The notes under the pieces were generated by a model. The model was not told where the DNA came from. It searched no databases and saw nothing but the letters and a program-made list of their open reading frames with translations. This document shows, one piece after another, positions 1 through 21,435 of a stretch of DNA of 64,000 bases (the stretch's first letter is position 1; the number at the start of each line of letters is the position of its first letter). The stretch comes from Modestobacter sp. VKM Ac-2984. Its GTDB lineage: Bacteria > Actinomycetota > Actinomycetes > Mycobacteriales > Geodermatophilaceae. Location: positions 1 through 64,000 of the forward strand of contig NZ_JAPVBJ010000001.1 in assembly GCF_026967985.1 (NCBI RefSeq), written 5' to 3'. The position numbers and the translations under genes were made by a program.

Positions 1-165
1 CCGAAGACACCGAAGGGGGATTTGTTACTTGGCACTGACTTTCGGCACGCTGTTGAGTTCTCAAGGAGCGGACGCGCGGCGAACCAGACCCTCTCAGGTC
101 GTCGTCTCCGGCTTGTGTTGTCCTGCTCGGCGCCCGGTCCCGGCCTCGCGGTCGTTCCCGGCGCA
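1..165 (-). other. rRNA operon leader (5' external transcribed spacer), 16S gene beyond window edge
   Basis: Read on the minus strand, positions 66-30 give TCCTTGAGAACTCAA followed by CAGCGTGCCGAAAGTCAGTG. This is the GAGAACTCAA-type conserved element found in the pre-16S leader of actinobacterial rRNA operons, where it belongs to the antitermination and processing region. It lies downstream of a consensus promoter at 200-172 and downstream of tyrS, a known neighbour of an rrn operon in actinobacteria. The mature 16S gene is not in the window. No protein-coding gene is called here; the short overlapping reading frames are spurious. Confidence 0.75.
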
Positions 166-171
166 AAGAGA

Positions 172-200
172 AAGTTACGTGGCTGCGCGGGACGTGTCAA
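172..200 (-). promoter_or_regulatory. rRNA operon promoter, consensus -35/-10
   Basis: On the minus strand the sequence reads TTGACA (200-195), a 17-base spacer, then TAACTT (177-172). This is a perfect -35 hexamer with optimal spacing and a good TANNNT -10, followed about 100 bases later by the conserved pre-16S leader element. Such a consensus promoter is exceptional in this GC-rich DNA and fits an rRNA operon. Transcription would start near 165 and run off the left edge of the window. Additional rrn promoters further upstream, toward the tyrS end, cannot be excluded. Confidence 0.8.
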
Positions 201-299
201 ACCCGGACCGAGTGACGCCCGCCACCTGGCTGGAACGTCGCCGTCACCCGGCGTTCACACGCGGGGGGCGACGGACGGCGGAGCCGGGGACCACCCAGC

Positions 300-1601
300 T
301 CAGGCGGCCCGACCGGCTCCCGGGCAGTGCACGCCGGCCACCGAACGCTTGCCCTTGCGGAGCACGAGCCACCCCCCGGGGAGCCAGTCCCCCGGCGCCG
401 GCACCGCATCCGGGTCGCTGACCCGGACGTTGTTGACGTAGGCCCCGCCCTCCTTGACCGTGCGCCGCGCGTCGGTCAGAGACGACGCCAGGCCCGCCCG
501 CTGGAGCAGGGCGGCCACCGACAGCGCGGGGTCGTCGACCTCCACGGCGCCGGCCTCGGTCAGCGCGGCGGCCAGGGTCTGCGGGTCCAGCTCGGTGAGC
601 TCGGCCCGGCCGAACAGCGCCCGGCCGGCGGCCTCGGCCTGCGCCAGCTCCGGGGCGCCGTGCACCAGTCGGGTGAGCTCCTCGGCCAGGGCGCGCTGCG
701 GCGCCCGGGAGGCGGGACGTTCCTCGGACTCGGCGATCAGCGCCGCCACCTCCTCGGCCGGGCGCTCGGAGAACAGCGGCAGCCAGGCCCGGGCGTCGAC
801 GTCATCGATGTTGAGCCAGTACTGGAAGAACGCGTACGGGCTGGTGTGCTCCGGGTCCAGCCAGATCGTGGCGCCCTCGGTCTTGCCGATCTTCTTCCCG
901 TCGGCGGTGGTGATCAACGGGGTGGCGAGGGCGTGGGCCGCCGCCCCCTCGGTGCGCCGCACCAGGTCCGTCCCGGCGGTGATGTTCCCCCACTGGTCGG
1001 AGCCACCGCTCTGCAGCGTGCAGCCGTGCCGGCGGAACAGCTCCCGGAAGTCGTTGGCCTGCAGGATCTGGTAGCTGAACTCGGTGTAGCTGATCCCCGC
1101 GTCGGAGTTGAGCCGGGCGGAGACCGCCTCCTTGGCCAGCATCCGGTTGACCCGGAAGTGCTTGCCGAGGTCGCGGAGGAAGTCGATCGCCGACAGCGGC
1201 GACGTCCAGTCCAGGTTGTCCACGTAGATCGGCTCCCGCAGCCCCTGCTCGGCCGCCGGCAGGTCGAGGAACGGCGCCACCCTGCGGCGGATCCCGTCCA
1301 CCCAGGTCGCCACCTGGGTGGGGTCGTTCAGCTGCCGCTCGGACGACGGGCGGGGATCGCCGATCAGCCCGGTCGCCCCGCCGACCAGCACGATCGGCTG
1401 GTGGCCGGCCCGCTGCAGGGCGCGCAGCACCATGAACTGGATCAGGTGGCCGACGTGCAGGCTCGCCGCCGTGGGGTCGAAGCCGCAGTAGTACGTGACC
1501 GGGCCCTCCGCGAGGTGGGCGCGCAGGGCGTCCTCGTCGGTGCTCTGGGCGATCAGCCCGCGGCGGTGCAGTTCGTCGATCACGGAATGCGCAGAGGTCA
1601 C
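300..1601 (-). CDS. tyrS: Tyrosine--tRNA ligase
   Basis: Charges tRNA-Tyr with tyrosine in the cytoplasm. It is a 433-residue class I synthetase. The HIGH signature appears as HVGHL at residues 49-53, the tyrosine-site segment SGGSDQWGN at about 198-206, and the KMSKS loop as KIGKT at 237-241. The C-terminus (about 365-425) looks like the S4 RNA-binding domain. The length is normal for bacterial TyrRS. It starts with GTG at 1601, overlapping the mpg stop codon as GTGA, so translation is probably coupled. It is the last protein gene of the arg-mpg-tyrS unit and is followed directly by an rRNA promoter, an arrangement common in actinobacteria. Confidence 0.97.
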   Translation of the reverse strand: MTSAHSVIDELHRRGLIAQSTDEDALRAHLAEGPVTYYCGFDPTAASLHVGHLIQFMVLRALQRAGHQPIVLVGGATGLIGDPRPSSERQLNDPTQVATWVDGIRRRVAPFLDLPAAEQGLREPIYVDNLDWTSPLSAIDFLRDLGKHFRVNRMLAKEAVSARLNSDAGISYTEFSYQILQANDFRELFRRHGCTLQSGGSDQWGNITAGTDLVRRTEGAAAHALATPLITTADGKKIGKTEGATIWLDPEHTSPYAFFQYWLNIDDVDARAWLPLFSERPAEEVAALIAESEERPASRAPQRALAEELTRLVHGAPELAQAEAAGRALFGRAELTELDPQTLAAALTEAGAVEVDDPALSVAALLQRAGLASSLTDARRTVKEGGAYVNNVRVSDPDAVPAPGDWLPGGWLVLRKGKRSVAGVHCPGAGRAA

Positions 1602-2272
1602 GGTCGTCCATCCTGCCTGGGGCCCCGACGCCGCGGCTTCCCGCCCGCCCGGAAGACGCTCACCGAAGGGGCGTCGGTCTCCCAGAACCGCCAGGGCAGC
1701 TCGGTCGCCACGCTGATCCCGACCCGGGGTCCGGCCGAGATGCCCGCCGGTGCCGGGCCGGCGTGCAGCCGCACCGGCGAGGCCGGGTCCAGCAGGTCCG
1801 TCCCCCGGTCGTCGGGGCCGATCGCCAGCGCCTGGGTGAGCCGGGCCGGACCGCGCGCCAGGTCCCGCGGCACCCGGGCGGCCGGGCGCCGGGACGCCGC
1901 GAGCGACTCCCCCACCAGCACCTCACCGGCGCGCATCAGGACCGCCGAGGCGCGCCCGGCCGGGCCGACGACGACGTTGGCGCACCAGTGCACGCCGTAG
2001 CTGAAGTAGACGTACAGCCGGCCGGGCGGACCGAACATGATTTCCGCCCGCGGGGTCGGGCCCCGGTGGGCATGGGACGCCGGGTCCTCCCCCTGTCCCG
2101 AGTAGGCCTCGACCTCGGTGAGCCGGAGCGCGACCTGGCCGCCGGGACGGTCGGTCACCACCCAGCAGCCCAGCAGCGAGCCGGCCACCTCGTCGACCGG
2201 CCCGAGCAGGGCGTCCTCGGTGAGGAGCGGCCCCGACCCGGGCCGGTCGGACGACGGGAGGTCGGCGGCCAC
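1598..2272 (-). CDS. mpg: DNA-3-methyladenine glycosylase (MPG/AAG family)
   Basis: A base-excision repair enzyme of the Aag/MPG fold that removes alkylated purines such as 3-methyladenine. The 224-residue product carries the family hallmarks LTEVEAY (catalytic Glu region), HAHRGPTPR, the LYVYFSYG-type tyrosine segment, and a RGPARLTQAL segment near the C-terminal half. A longer open frame reaches 2410 but would overlap argH by more than 100 bases. GTG at 2272, only 4 bases after the argH TAG at 2277-2279, gives the expected family length. It sits between argH and tyrS, the same order as mpg-tyrS in mycobacteria, and overlaps tyrS by 4 bases. Confidence 0.93.
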   Translation of the reverse strand: MAADLPSSDRPGSGPLLTEDALLGPVDEVAGSLLGCWVVTDRPGGQVALRLTEVEAYSGQGEDPASHAHRGPTPRAEIMFGPPGRLYVYFSYGVHWCANVVVGPAGRASAVLMRAGEVLVGESLAASRRPAARVPRDLARGPARLTQALAIGPDDRGTDLLDPASPVRLHAGPAPAGISAGPRVGISVATELPWRFWETDAPSVSVFRAGGKPRRRGPRQDGRP

Positions 2273-2276
2273 GGGG

Positions 2277-10644
<8,368 letters not shown>

Positions 10645-10765
10645 CGCGCGGGACCGGCGGGGGTCCCAGGTGGCGAGGAGGTCAGGCCCGCCGATCCGCG
10701 ACAGGCTGGTCCGGCTGACACCGCAGCGCAGCAGCCGACGGAGACGACCCCGAGGAGATCCGGCC

Positions 10766-11224
10766 ATGGACGAGAGCAGCCTCCCCGTCCCCGCGACCTA
10801 CGACAGCTGCGGGCACGTCCAGGGCCCCTTCTTCCACGGGACCCGGGTCGCCCTGGTGGCCGGTGTCGAGCTGGTCCCCGGCCATGGCTCGAACTTCCAG
10901 GCGGGCCGGGTGTCCAACCACGTCTACTTCACCGCGCTCGTGGACACCGCCGCCTGGGGCGCGGAGCTGGCGGCTGCACTCGCCGGCGGCGGGGAGCGGG
11001 GACGCATCTACGTCGTGGAGCCCCTGGGCCCGTTCGAGGACGACCCGAACGTGACCGACAAGCGGTTCCCGGGCAACCCCACCCGGTCCTACCGGACCCG
11101 CCACCCGCTGCGCGTCGTCAGCGAGCTGGACAGCTGGCAGGGACACGACCCGGCGGCGCTCCAGGGGATGCTGGACCACCTGGCGCTGCTCCGGGAGCAG
11201 GGCCGGGACCTCATCGAGGACTGA
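10766..11224 (+). CDS. arr: Rifampin ADP-ribosyltransferase (Arr)
   Basis: Transfers ADP-ribose from NAD+ to the C23 hydroxyl of rifamycins, inactivating them. The 152-residue product closely follows the Arr family: FFHGT near the N-terminus (NAD-site His), SNHVYFTA in the middle, RIYVVEPLGPFEDDPN with the conserved aspartates, and KRFPGNPTRSYR. ATG 10766 is preceded by GAGGAG with 8-base spacing. Arr-like genes are common as intrinsic chromosomal genes of soil actinobacteria. It sits between the lipid-kinase gene and a VOC gene in the block inserted between pheT and argC. No integron or transposon features surround it. Confidence 0.92.
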   Translation: MDESSLPVPATYDSCGHVQGPFFHGTRVALVAGVELVPGHGSNFQAGRVSNHVYFTALVDTAAWGAELAAALAGGGERGRIYVVEPLGPFEDDPNVTDKRFPGNPTRSYRTRHPLRVVSELDSWQGHDPAALQGMLDHLALLREQGRDLIED

Positions 11225-11279
11225 CCGTCCCGGTGGCCGCCCACCGATGAGTTCGGCCGTCGCCACCGGTCTGACCGGC

Positions 11280-11684
11280 ATGACGCAGACCCAGCCCCAG
11301 ACCACCACGCTGACCCAGCTCGCCGTCACCATGTTCTCCGTCAGCGACCAGGACGCCGCCCGGGCCTTCTACACCGACGTGCTCGGCTTCGAGGTGCGCG
11401 GCGACGACCGCTTCGGCGAGCACGGCACGGACCGCTGGCTGGAGGTCGCCCCGCCCGGCTCGTCGGCGCGGCTGGCGTTGAACCCGCCGATGGGCGGCTC
11501 CCCCGGCGGCGGCGCGGTCGGGGTCGAGTCGAGCGACGTGCTCGCCGAGCACCGGCGGCTCGCCGCCCGCGGCGACGTCGACCTCGACCCGACTCCGACC
11601 CGGGTGCCCGGCGCGCCGCTGCTGTTCGCGGTCCGCGACCCGGACGGCAACACGGTCTGGGTGGTCGAGGAAGCGGCCGGCTGA
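11280..11684 (+). CDS. VOC (glyoxalase/bleomycin-resistance superfamily) protein
   Basis: A small vicinal-oxygen-chelate fold protein, 134 residues from ATG 11280. The N-terminal beta-alpha-beta unit has DAARAFYTDVLGFEV and the C-terminal half ends with the VRDPDGNTVWVVE metal-site segment (Glu ligand near the end). The substrate cannot be deduced; family members include glyoxalases, dioxygenases and antibiotic-binding proteins. An alternative ATG at 11247 would add 11 residues, and neither start has a clear ribosome-binding site. It follows arr by about 50 bases and may be co-transcribed with it. Confidence 0.85.
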   Translation: MTQTQPQTTTLTQLAVTMFSVSDQDAARAFYTDVLGFEVRGDDRFGEHGTDRWLEVAPPGSSARLALNPPMGGSPGGGAVGVESSDVLAEHRRLAARGDVDLDPTPTRVPGAPLLFAVRDPDGNTVWVVEEAAG

Positions 11685-11746
11685 CGGTCGCCGCACAGCC
11701 GGTCCTCGGACTCTGAGGGCGTTCTGTCAGCAGTGCCGTGCACAGT

Positions 11747-11781
11747 CCCCCCTGCCCCGGCGATGGACGCCGGGCAGGGGG
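11747..11781 (+). promoter_or_regulatory. GC-rich hairpin just before the STAS gene
   Basis: CCCCCTGCCCCGGCG and CGCCGGGCAGGGGG (right arm 11768-11781) form a near-perfect stem of about 14 bp around a short loop. The right arm runs into the GGGGGAGG ribosome-binding site of the STAS gene (11777-11784). It could terminate the upstream arr-VOC transcript or mask the ribosome-binding site of the STAS mRNA. Confidence 0.55.
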
Positions 11782-11793
11782 AGGAACACCGCC

Positions 11794-12111
11794 ATGCGCG
11801 ACGTCCAGCAGCTGTCCGGCGGGATCGACCTGGTCGAGGAGGACGGCGTGACCGTGCTCCGGCTCTGCGGGGAGGTCGACAGCCTGGTGGTCGAGGCCTG
11901 GGACGCGGGCGGGCCGCGCACCCCGGGAGCGGGCGCCGTCGACCTCTCGGCGGCCACGTTCCTGGACGGCCGGGCGTTGCGGCTGCTGGTGCGGGAGACC
12001 GAGCAGACCCGCCGGGCCGGGGGGCTGCCCGAGCTCCGCCGGCCGTCCGCCATGGTCCGGCGGATGCTCGAGATGACCGGCATCGGCGTGCTGTTCACCG
12101 CGGTCTGCTGA
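11794..12111 (+). CDS. STAS-domain protein, divergent anti-sigma factor antagonist
   Basis: A 105-residue single STAS domain, the fold of SpoIIAA/RsbV anti-anti-sigma factors that release sigma factors from RsbW-type kinases. It contains GEVDSLVVEAW near residue 30 and DLSAATFLDGRALRLL at about 50-65. In the family the latter reads DxSxxxFLDSSGLxxL, with the phosphorylated Ser after the Asp. Here that Ser is replaced by Gly (LDGRAL), so control by phosphorylation is probably lost. ATG 11794 follows GGGGAGG with about 9-base spacing. No anti-sigma factor is encoded nearby, so the partner is unknown. Confidence 0.75.
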   Translation: MRDVQQLSGGIDLVEEDGVTVLRLCGEVDSLVVEAWDAGGPRTPGAGAVDLSAATFLDGRALRLLVRETEQTRRAGGLPELRRPSAMVRRMLEMTGIGVLFTAVC

Positions 12112-12138
12112 CCGCCTCGGTCACCGCAGGCCGCGGCT

Positions 12139-12955
12139 TCAGCCGATCGGGTCCTCGGCTCCGTAGGGCTGCAACCGCAGCCGGCGTGCGGCGTCCTGTG
12201 GCGTGGTGGCGCGCAGCACGTCGAGGTCGTCGGCGCCGGCCCGGAAGAACCGCCCCGACCACTGGTCCAGCTCCCCGGCGGCGATCGCCAGGGCCAGGGC
12301 CACGACGTCCTCCGGGCGGGTCCACTCGGTGCGCCCGGCGTGCATCGGCATCGCCCGGGTCATCTCCGTGTCGATCACACCCGGCGCGAGGTCGAAGGCG
12401 CGCACGCCGTGCTCGGCACCGGCCAGGTCGATCGCCTCGGTGATCCGCATCTGGGCCGTCTTGCCGGCCGAGTAGGCGCTGTAGACGTCGCTCCCCCGGG
12501 TGCCCAGGCCGCTGGCGAGCCCGATCACCCGGCCACCGCCGGCGGCCAGCATCCCGGGGACGACGGCGCGGGAGACCAGGAACGGCCCGCGCACCTGGCT
12601 CTCCACGACCTGCCACCACTGGTCGGGGTCGGCCTCCCACAGCGGCACCTCGGCGGCGTCGATGAGGCCGGCGTTGTTGACCAGCAGGGTGACCGGTCCG
12701 AGCTCCGCGACCACCTGGGTGACCGCGGCCTGCACGGCGTCGGGGTCGGTGACGTCGGCGGGCACGGCCAGCGTGCGGGCGCCGGTGGCATCGGCGACCT
12801 CGGCCATCGCCCCGTGCAGCCGGTCGGCCGAACGGGCCAGGCCGGCCACGGTCGCGCCACACTCGGCCAGCCCCTGCGCCAGGTACCGGCCGATGCCGGC
12901 GGAGGCGCCGGTGACCAGCGCGACCGTGCCGGTCAGATCGGCCCCGTCTCGGGCC

Positions 12956-12963
<8 letters not shown>
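12139..12963 (-). CDS. SDR-family oxidoreductase
   Basis: A short-chain dehydrogenase/reductase of 274 residues with an NAD(P)-binding Rossmann fold. TGASAGIG is near residues 19-26, NNAG at about 103-106 and the catalytic YSAGK at roughly 165-169. Substrate unknown. GTG 12963 lies inside the last codons of pheT (8-base overlap), so it is translationally coupled to pheST. A short-chain dehydrogenase here is not part of the classical pheST-argC cluster and is probably a lineage-specific addition. Confidence 0.9.
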
Positions 12964-18897
<5,934 letters not shown>

Positions 18898-18898
18898 C

Positions 18899-19693
18899 CT
18901 ACTCGGCGAGCTGGGTGGCGTAGAGGCAGATCGAGGCGGCCACCGACAGGTTGAGGCTCTCCGCCCGGCCCCGCATCGGGATGCGCACCCGCGCGTCGGC
19001 GAGGTCGGCCAGCGCGGGGTCCAGCCCGCGGGCCTCGTTGCCGAACAGCCACAGCACCGGCCCGCTGAGCAGCCCCTCGTCCCCGGCGGTGTCCAGCGCC
19101 ACCTCTCCCCCGCCATCGGCGGCCAGCACGGTCGTGCCGGCGGCCTGCACCTGCGGCACCAGCTCGGCCAGCGGCGTGCTGCGCACGACGTCGACGTGGA
19201 ACAGGCTGCCGGCGCTGCTGCGCACGACCTTGCCGCCGTAGGGGTCGGCGGAGCCGGCGCCGAACACCACGGTGCGGGCGCCGCAGGCGTCGGCGGTCCG
19301 CAGCACCGTGCCGGCGTTCCCCGGGTCGTTGAGCTCGGCCAGCGCGACCGCCAGCCGCGGTGGGTCGGTCACGAGCGTCCCGGCCGGCACGTCGCGCAGC
19401 GCGCAGACGGCGACCAGCCCCTGCGGCGTCACGGTCTCCGACAGCGAGGCGACCGCCCGGTCGGTGGCCACGTGCACGGGCACCCGGGCGGCCGCCAGCA
19501 GGTCGCGGTGGGTGTCCGCCGCAGCCTCGGTGACGAACAGCTCGAGGACGGCGCCGGGCTCGGACTCGGCCTGCGCCAGTGCCTCGCTGACCGCCTGCCG
19601 CCCCTCGGCGAGGAAGGCGCCGGCGTCGTCCCGGCCGCTGCGCCGGGTGAGCTTGCGGGCACCGGCGACCCGCGTCGAGCGCTCGGTCAGCAG
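18899..19693 (-). CDS. TrmH/SpoU-family (TsnR-type) RNA 2'-O-methyltransferase
   Basis: A SAM-dependent SPOUT methyltransferase acting on rRNA or tRNA ribose. The frame from 19693 gives 264 residues, the usual family length. An N-terminal substrate-binding domain (RVAGARKLTRRSGRDDAGAFLAEG region) is followed by the knotted catalytic domain with ELNDPGNAGTVLRTA, LFGNEARGL and ESLNLSVAASI. No ATG, GTG or TTG opens this frame before the N-terminal domain; the first usable codons are two CTG at 19693 and 19690. GTG 19483 would delete the N-terminal domain. The gene lies between rplT and pheS, where tsnR sits in mycobacteria. The element at 19697-19795 abuts the 5' end. Confidence 0.85.
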   Translation of the reverse strand: MLTERSTRVAGARKLTRRSGRDDAGAFLAEGRQAVSEALAQAESEPGAVLELFVTEAAADTHRDLLAAARVPVHVATDRAVASLSETVTPQGLVAVCALRDVPAGTLVTDPPRLAVALAELNDPGNAGTVLRTADACGARTVVFGAGSADPYGGKVVRSSAGSLFHVDVVRSTPLAELVPQVQAAGTTVLAADGGGEVALDTAGDEGLLSGPVLWLFGNEARGLDPALADLADARVRIPMRGRAESLNLSVAASICLYATQLAE

Positions 19694-19696
19694 TGG

Positions 19697-19795
19697 AAGG
19701 ACCCCGTCCCCCTCACGCCTCGCAAGCTCGGCGCGAGCCTCTGGACGGGGCCGACCGACGTGCGAGTGGTGAGGGGAAACGGGGTCCTCTTTCGA
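19697..19795. repeat. Palindromic repeat element, copy A
   Basis: About 100 bp with inverted ends: AAGGACCCCGTCCCCCTCAC at 19697-19716 pairs with GTGAGGGGAAACGGGGTCCT further right. The left 60 bases resemble 43721-43780 (copy B), sharing AAGGACCCC, an AGCTCG core and ACGGGG. The right arm read in reverse (GACCCCGTTTCCCCTCACCACTCG) matches the copy B left end even more closely. It lies between rplT and the TsnR-like gene, both on the minus strand, and can fold into a 20-bp stem, so it may also act as a terminator. Confidence 0.65.
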
Positions 19796-19808
19796 ACTGG
19801 GGTCGTGC

Positions 19809-20198
19809 TCAGGCGGCCTGGGCGCCGGTCGCCTCGGGGTTCGCGGCGAGCGCGGCCCGGGCGGACTCCACCAGCGTGGCGAAGGTGGCAGGCTCGTTCA
19901 CGGCGAGCTCGGCCAGGACACGACGATCCAGTTCGATCCCGGCGAGCTTGAGGCCCTGCATGAACCGGTTGTAGGTCATGTCGTTCTGCCGGGCCGCGGC
20001 GTTGATCCGGGTGATCCACAGCTTGCGGAAGTCACCCTTGCGGACCTTGCGGTCGCGGTAGTTGTAGGTGGCCGAGTGGAGGATCTGCTCCTTGGCCTTG
20101 CGGTACAGCCGCGAGCGCTGGCCGCGGTAACCGCTGGCCGCCTCGAGGGTCGTGCGGCGCTTCTTCTGGGCGTTGACCGCCCGCTTCACGCGTGCCAC
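19809..20198 (-). CDS. rplT: 50S ribosomal protein L20
   Basis: Binds 23S rRNA early in 50S assembly. The 129-residue product shows the full L20 signature: [14 protein letters not shown] at the start, [16 protein letters not shown] near 47-62 and [15 protein letters not shown] at about 64-78. GTG 20198 is preceded by AGGAG with 7-base spacing. It is the third gene of the infC-rpmI-rplT operon, 37 bases after rpmI. The C-terminal Ala-rich tail is slightly longer than in E. coli, as in other actinobacteria. Confidence 0.98.
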   Translation of the reverse strand: MARVKRAVNAQKKRRTTLEAASGYRGQRSRLYRKAKEQILHSATYNYRDRKVRKGDFRKLWITRINAAARQNDMTYNRFMQGLKLAGIELDRRVLAELAVNEPATFATLVESARAALAANPEATGAQAA

Positions 20199-20235
20199 GT
20201 GAGAGCTCCTGTCTGCTGGTTACGGGAAGGGACGG

Positions 20236-20430
20236 TCAGAGACCGAGGAGCTTCTTCATCCGGCTGGTGTCCGCCGGAGAGAGCTCTGCGGTGCCGCTGA
20301 TACGGCGCTTCCGGCTCGAGGACTTGTGCTCGAACTTGTGCTGGTTGTTCGTGTGCTCAGCCACCAGCTTCCCGGTGCCCGTGACGCGGATGCGCTTGGC
20401 CGCGCCCTTGTGGGTCTTGTTCTTCGGCAT
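20236..20430 (-). CDS. rpmI: 50S ribosomal protein L35
   Basis: A 64-residue basic ribosomal protein of the 50S subunit. The sequence begins MPKNKTHKGAAKR and ends with RMKKLLGL, matching L35 along its length. ATG 20430 is preceded by GGACGAGG. It lies between infC and rplT in the conserved IF3 operon. A 12-bp hairpin (20459-20486) precedes it and may serve in attenuation or mRNA processing. Confidence 0.98.
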   Translation of the reverse strand: MPKNKTHKGAAKRIRVTGTGKLVAEHTNNQHKFEHKSSSRKRRISGTAELSPADTSRMKKLLGL

Positions 20431-20458
20431 GTCCTCGTCCTTGTTCAGTGTCTGTCCG

Positions 20459-20486
20459 CGCCAGGAGCAGCGAGCTGCTCCTGGCG
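20459..20486 (-). terminator. Hairpin between infC and rpmI (attenuator or processing stem)
   Basis: CGCCAGGAGCAG and CTGCTCCTGGCG form a perfect 12-bp stem with a CGAG loop. It is in the 92-base gap of an operon that is normally co-transcribed, so a partial terminator or an mRNA-processing stem is more likely than a full stop. It has no U-tract. Confidence 0.6.
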
Positions 20487-20522
20487 TGGGCCGTCTCGGT
20501 CGTGCGGGGGCCCTCGCCCGGC

Positions 20523-21110
20523 TCAGGCCGGGGGGGCCTGCTCCCCGGATGCCGCCTGCTTCTCGGCCTTCGCGGAGCGCCGCGCGTCGTCGGTCGCCGC
20601 CTGGTTGCGGTGCGGCGCGATCACCATGACCATGTTGCGGCCGTCCTGCTTGGGGTTGGACTCCACCACCCCGAGGTCGGCCACGTCTCCGGCGAGCCGC
20701 TGCAGCAGCTTGTAGCCCATCTCCGGGCGGGACTGCTCGCGACCGCGGAACATCACGGTGATCTTGACCTTGTCGCCGCCCTTGAGGAAGCGCTCGACGT
20801 GGCCCTTCTTGGTCTCGTAGTCGTGCGGGTCGATCTTGAGGCGCAGCCGCATCTCCTTGATGACGGTGAGCGCCTGGTTCCGCCGGGCCTCACGGGCCTT
20901 CTGCGCGGCTTCGTACTTGAACTTCCCGTAGTCCATGAGCTTGACGACGGGAGGCCGGGCCATGGGCGCGACCTCGACCAGGTCGAGCTCGGAGTCCTGG
21001 GCCAGGCGCAGCGCTTCGCCGATCGGCACGATGCCGACCTGCTCGCCCTCCGGTCCGACCAGGCGGACCTCGGGAACGCGGATGCGGTCGTTGATGCGGG
21101 GCTCGGTGAT
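20523..21110 (-). CDS. infC: Translation initiation factor IF-3, probable ATC start codon
   Basis: Binds the 30S subunit and checks the start codon and initiator tRNA. From ATC 21110 the protein has 195 residues and begins with the [17 protein letters not shown] segment that lines up with the N-terminus of other actinobacterial IF3s. [19 protein letters not shown] and [11 protein letters not shown] are intact, with the usual Lys/Ala-rich tail. AGGAGAGG lies immediately upstream (21120-21113). infC is the classical gene using a rare start (AUU/AUC) so that IF3 represses its own translation. A GTG-type start at 21170 would add 20 unrelated residues and lacks a good ribosome-binding site. Confidence 0.95.
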   Translation of the reverse strand: MTEPRINDRIRVPEVRLVGPEGEQVGIVPIGEALRLAQDSELDLVEVAPMARPPVVKLMDYGKFKYEAAQKAREARRNQALTVIKEMRLRLKIDPHDYETKKGHVERFLKGGDKVKITVMFRGREQSRPEMGYKLLQRLAGDVADLGVVESNPKQDGRNMVMVIAPHRNQAATDDARRSAKAEKQAASGEQAPPA

Positions 21111-21170
21111 GGCCTCTCCTCTGCTGCTGCGGGGAGGAGTCGCACCCGTCCCGGGTCGCCGACGCAGCAA

Positions 21171-21230
21171 GGCCCCGTGAGCTGGTGCTCACGGGGCCCA
21201 CTCGCCGGGGTGCCGCAGCGAGCACCCCGG
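21171..21230 (-). promoter_or_regulatory. infC leader with two strong hairpins
   Basis: The minus-strand leader of infC contains a CCGGGGTGC/GCACCCCGG stem (21206-21230) and then a perfect 11-bp stem GGCCCCGTGAG/CTCACGGGGCC (21171-21198). The second lies about 60 bases before the ATC start codon. Ribosomal-protein and IF3 operons often carry autoregulatory or attenuating leaders. The structure is visible, the regulatory role is inferred. Confidence 0.55.
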
Positions 21231-21435
21231 GGCGGGGGTGCCGTCGCGGCCGCGCGAGCCAGCCGGGGCCGACCTGCGCGATCCGGGGACCTGGACGCCT
21301 GTACGGCGCCAGGTGGGAGCGGGCTCCTCTTTGGTCAGTGACCGCCGGTCTCTGCAGACGACGGCCGCTGTGGTTCACGCGCCTCGATGTAGCGGGGGGA
21401 GGCGTGCTCACAGTACAGCGCCCGGGCCCCCGGCG

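Noticed and set aside
22-441. Several overlapping short frames at the left edge
   Set aside because: They cover the rRNA leader and the 3' end of tyrS, have no ribosome-binding sites and no family match.
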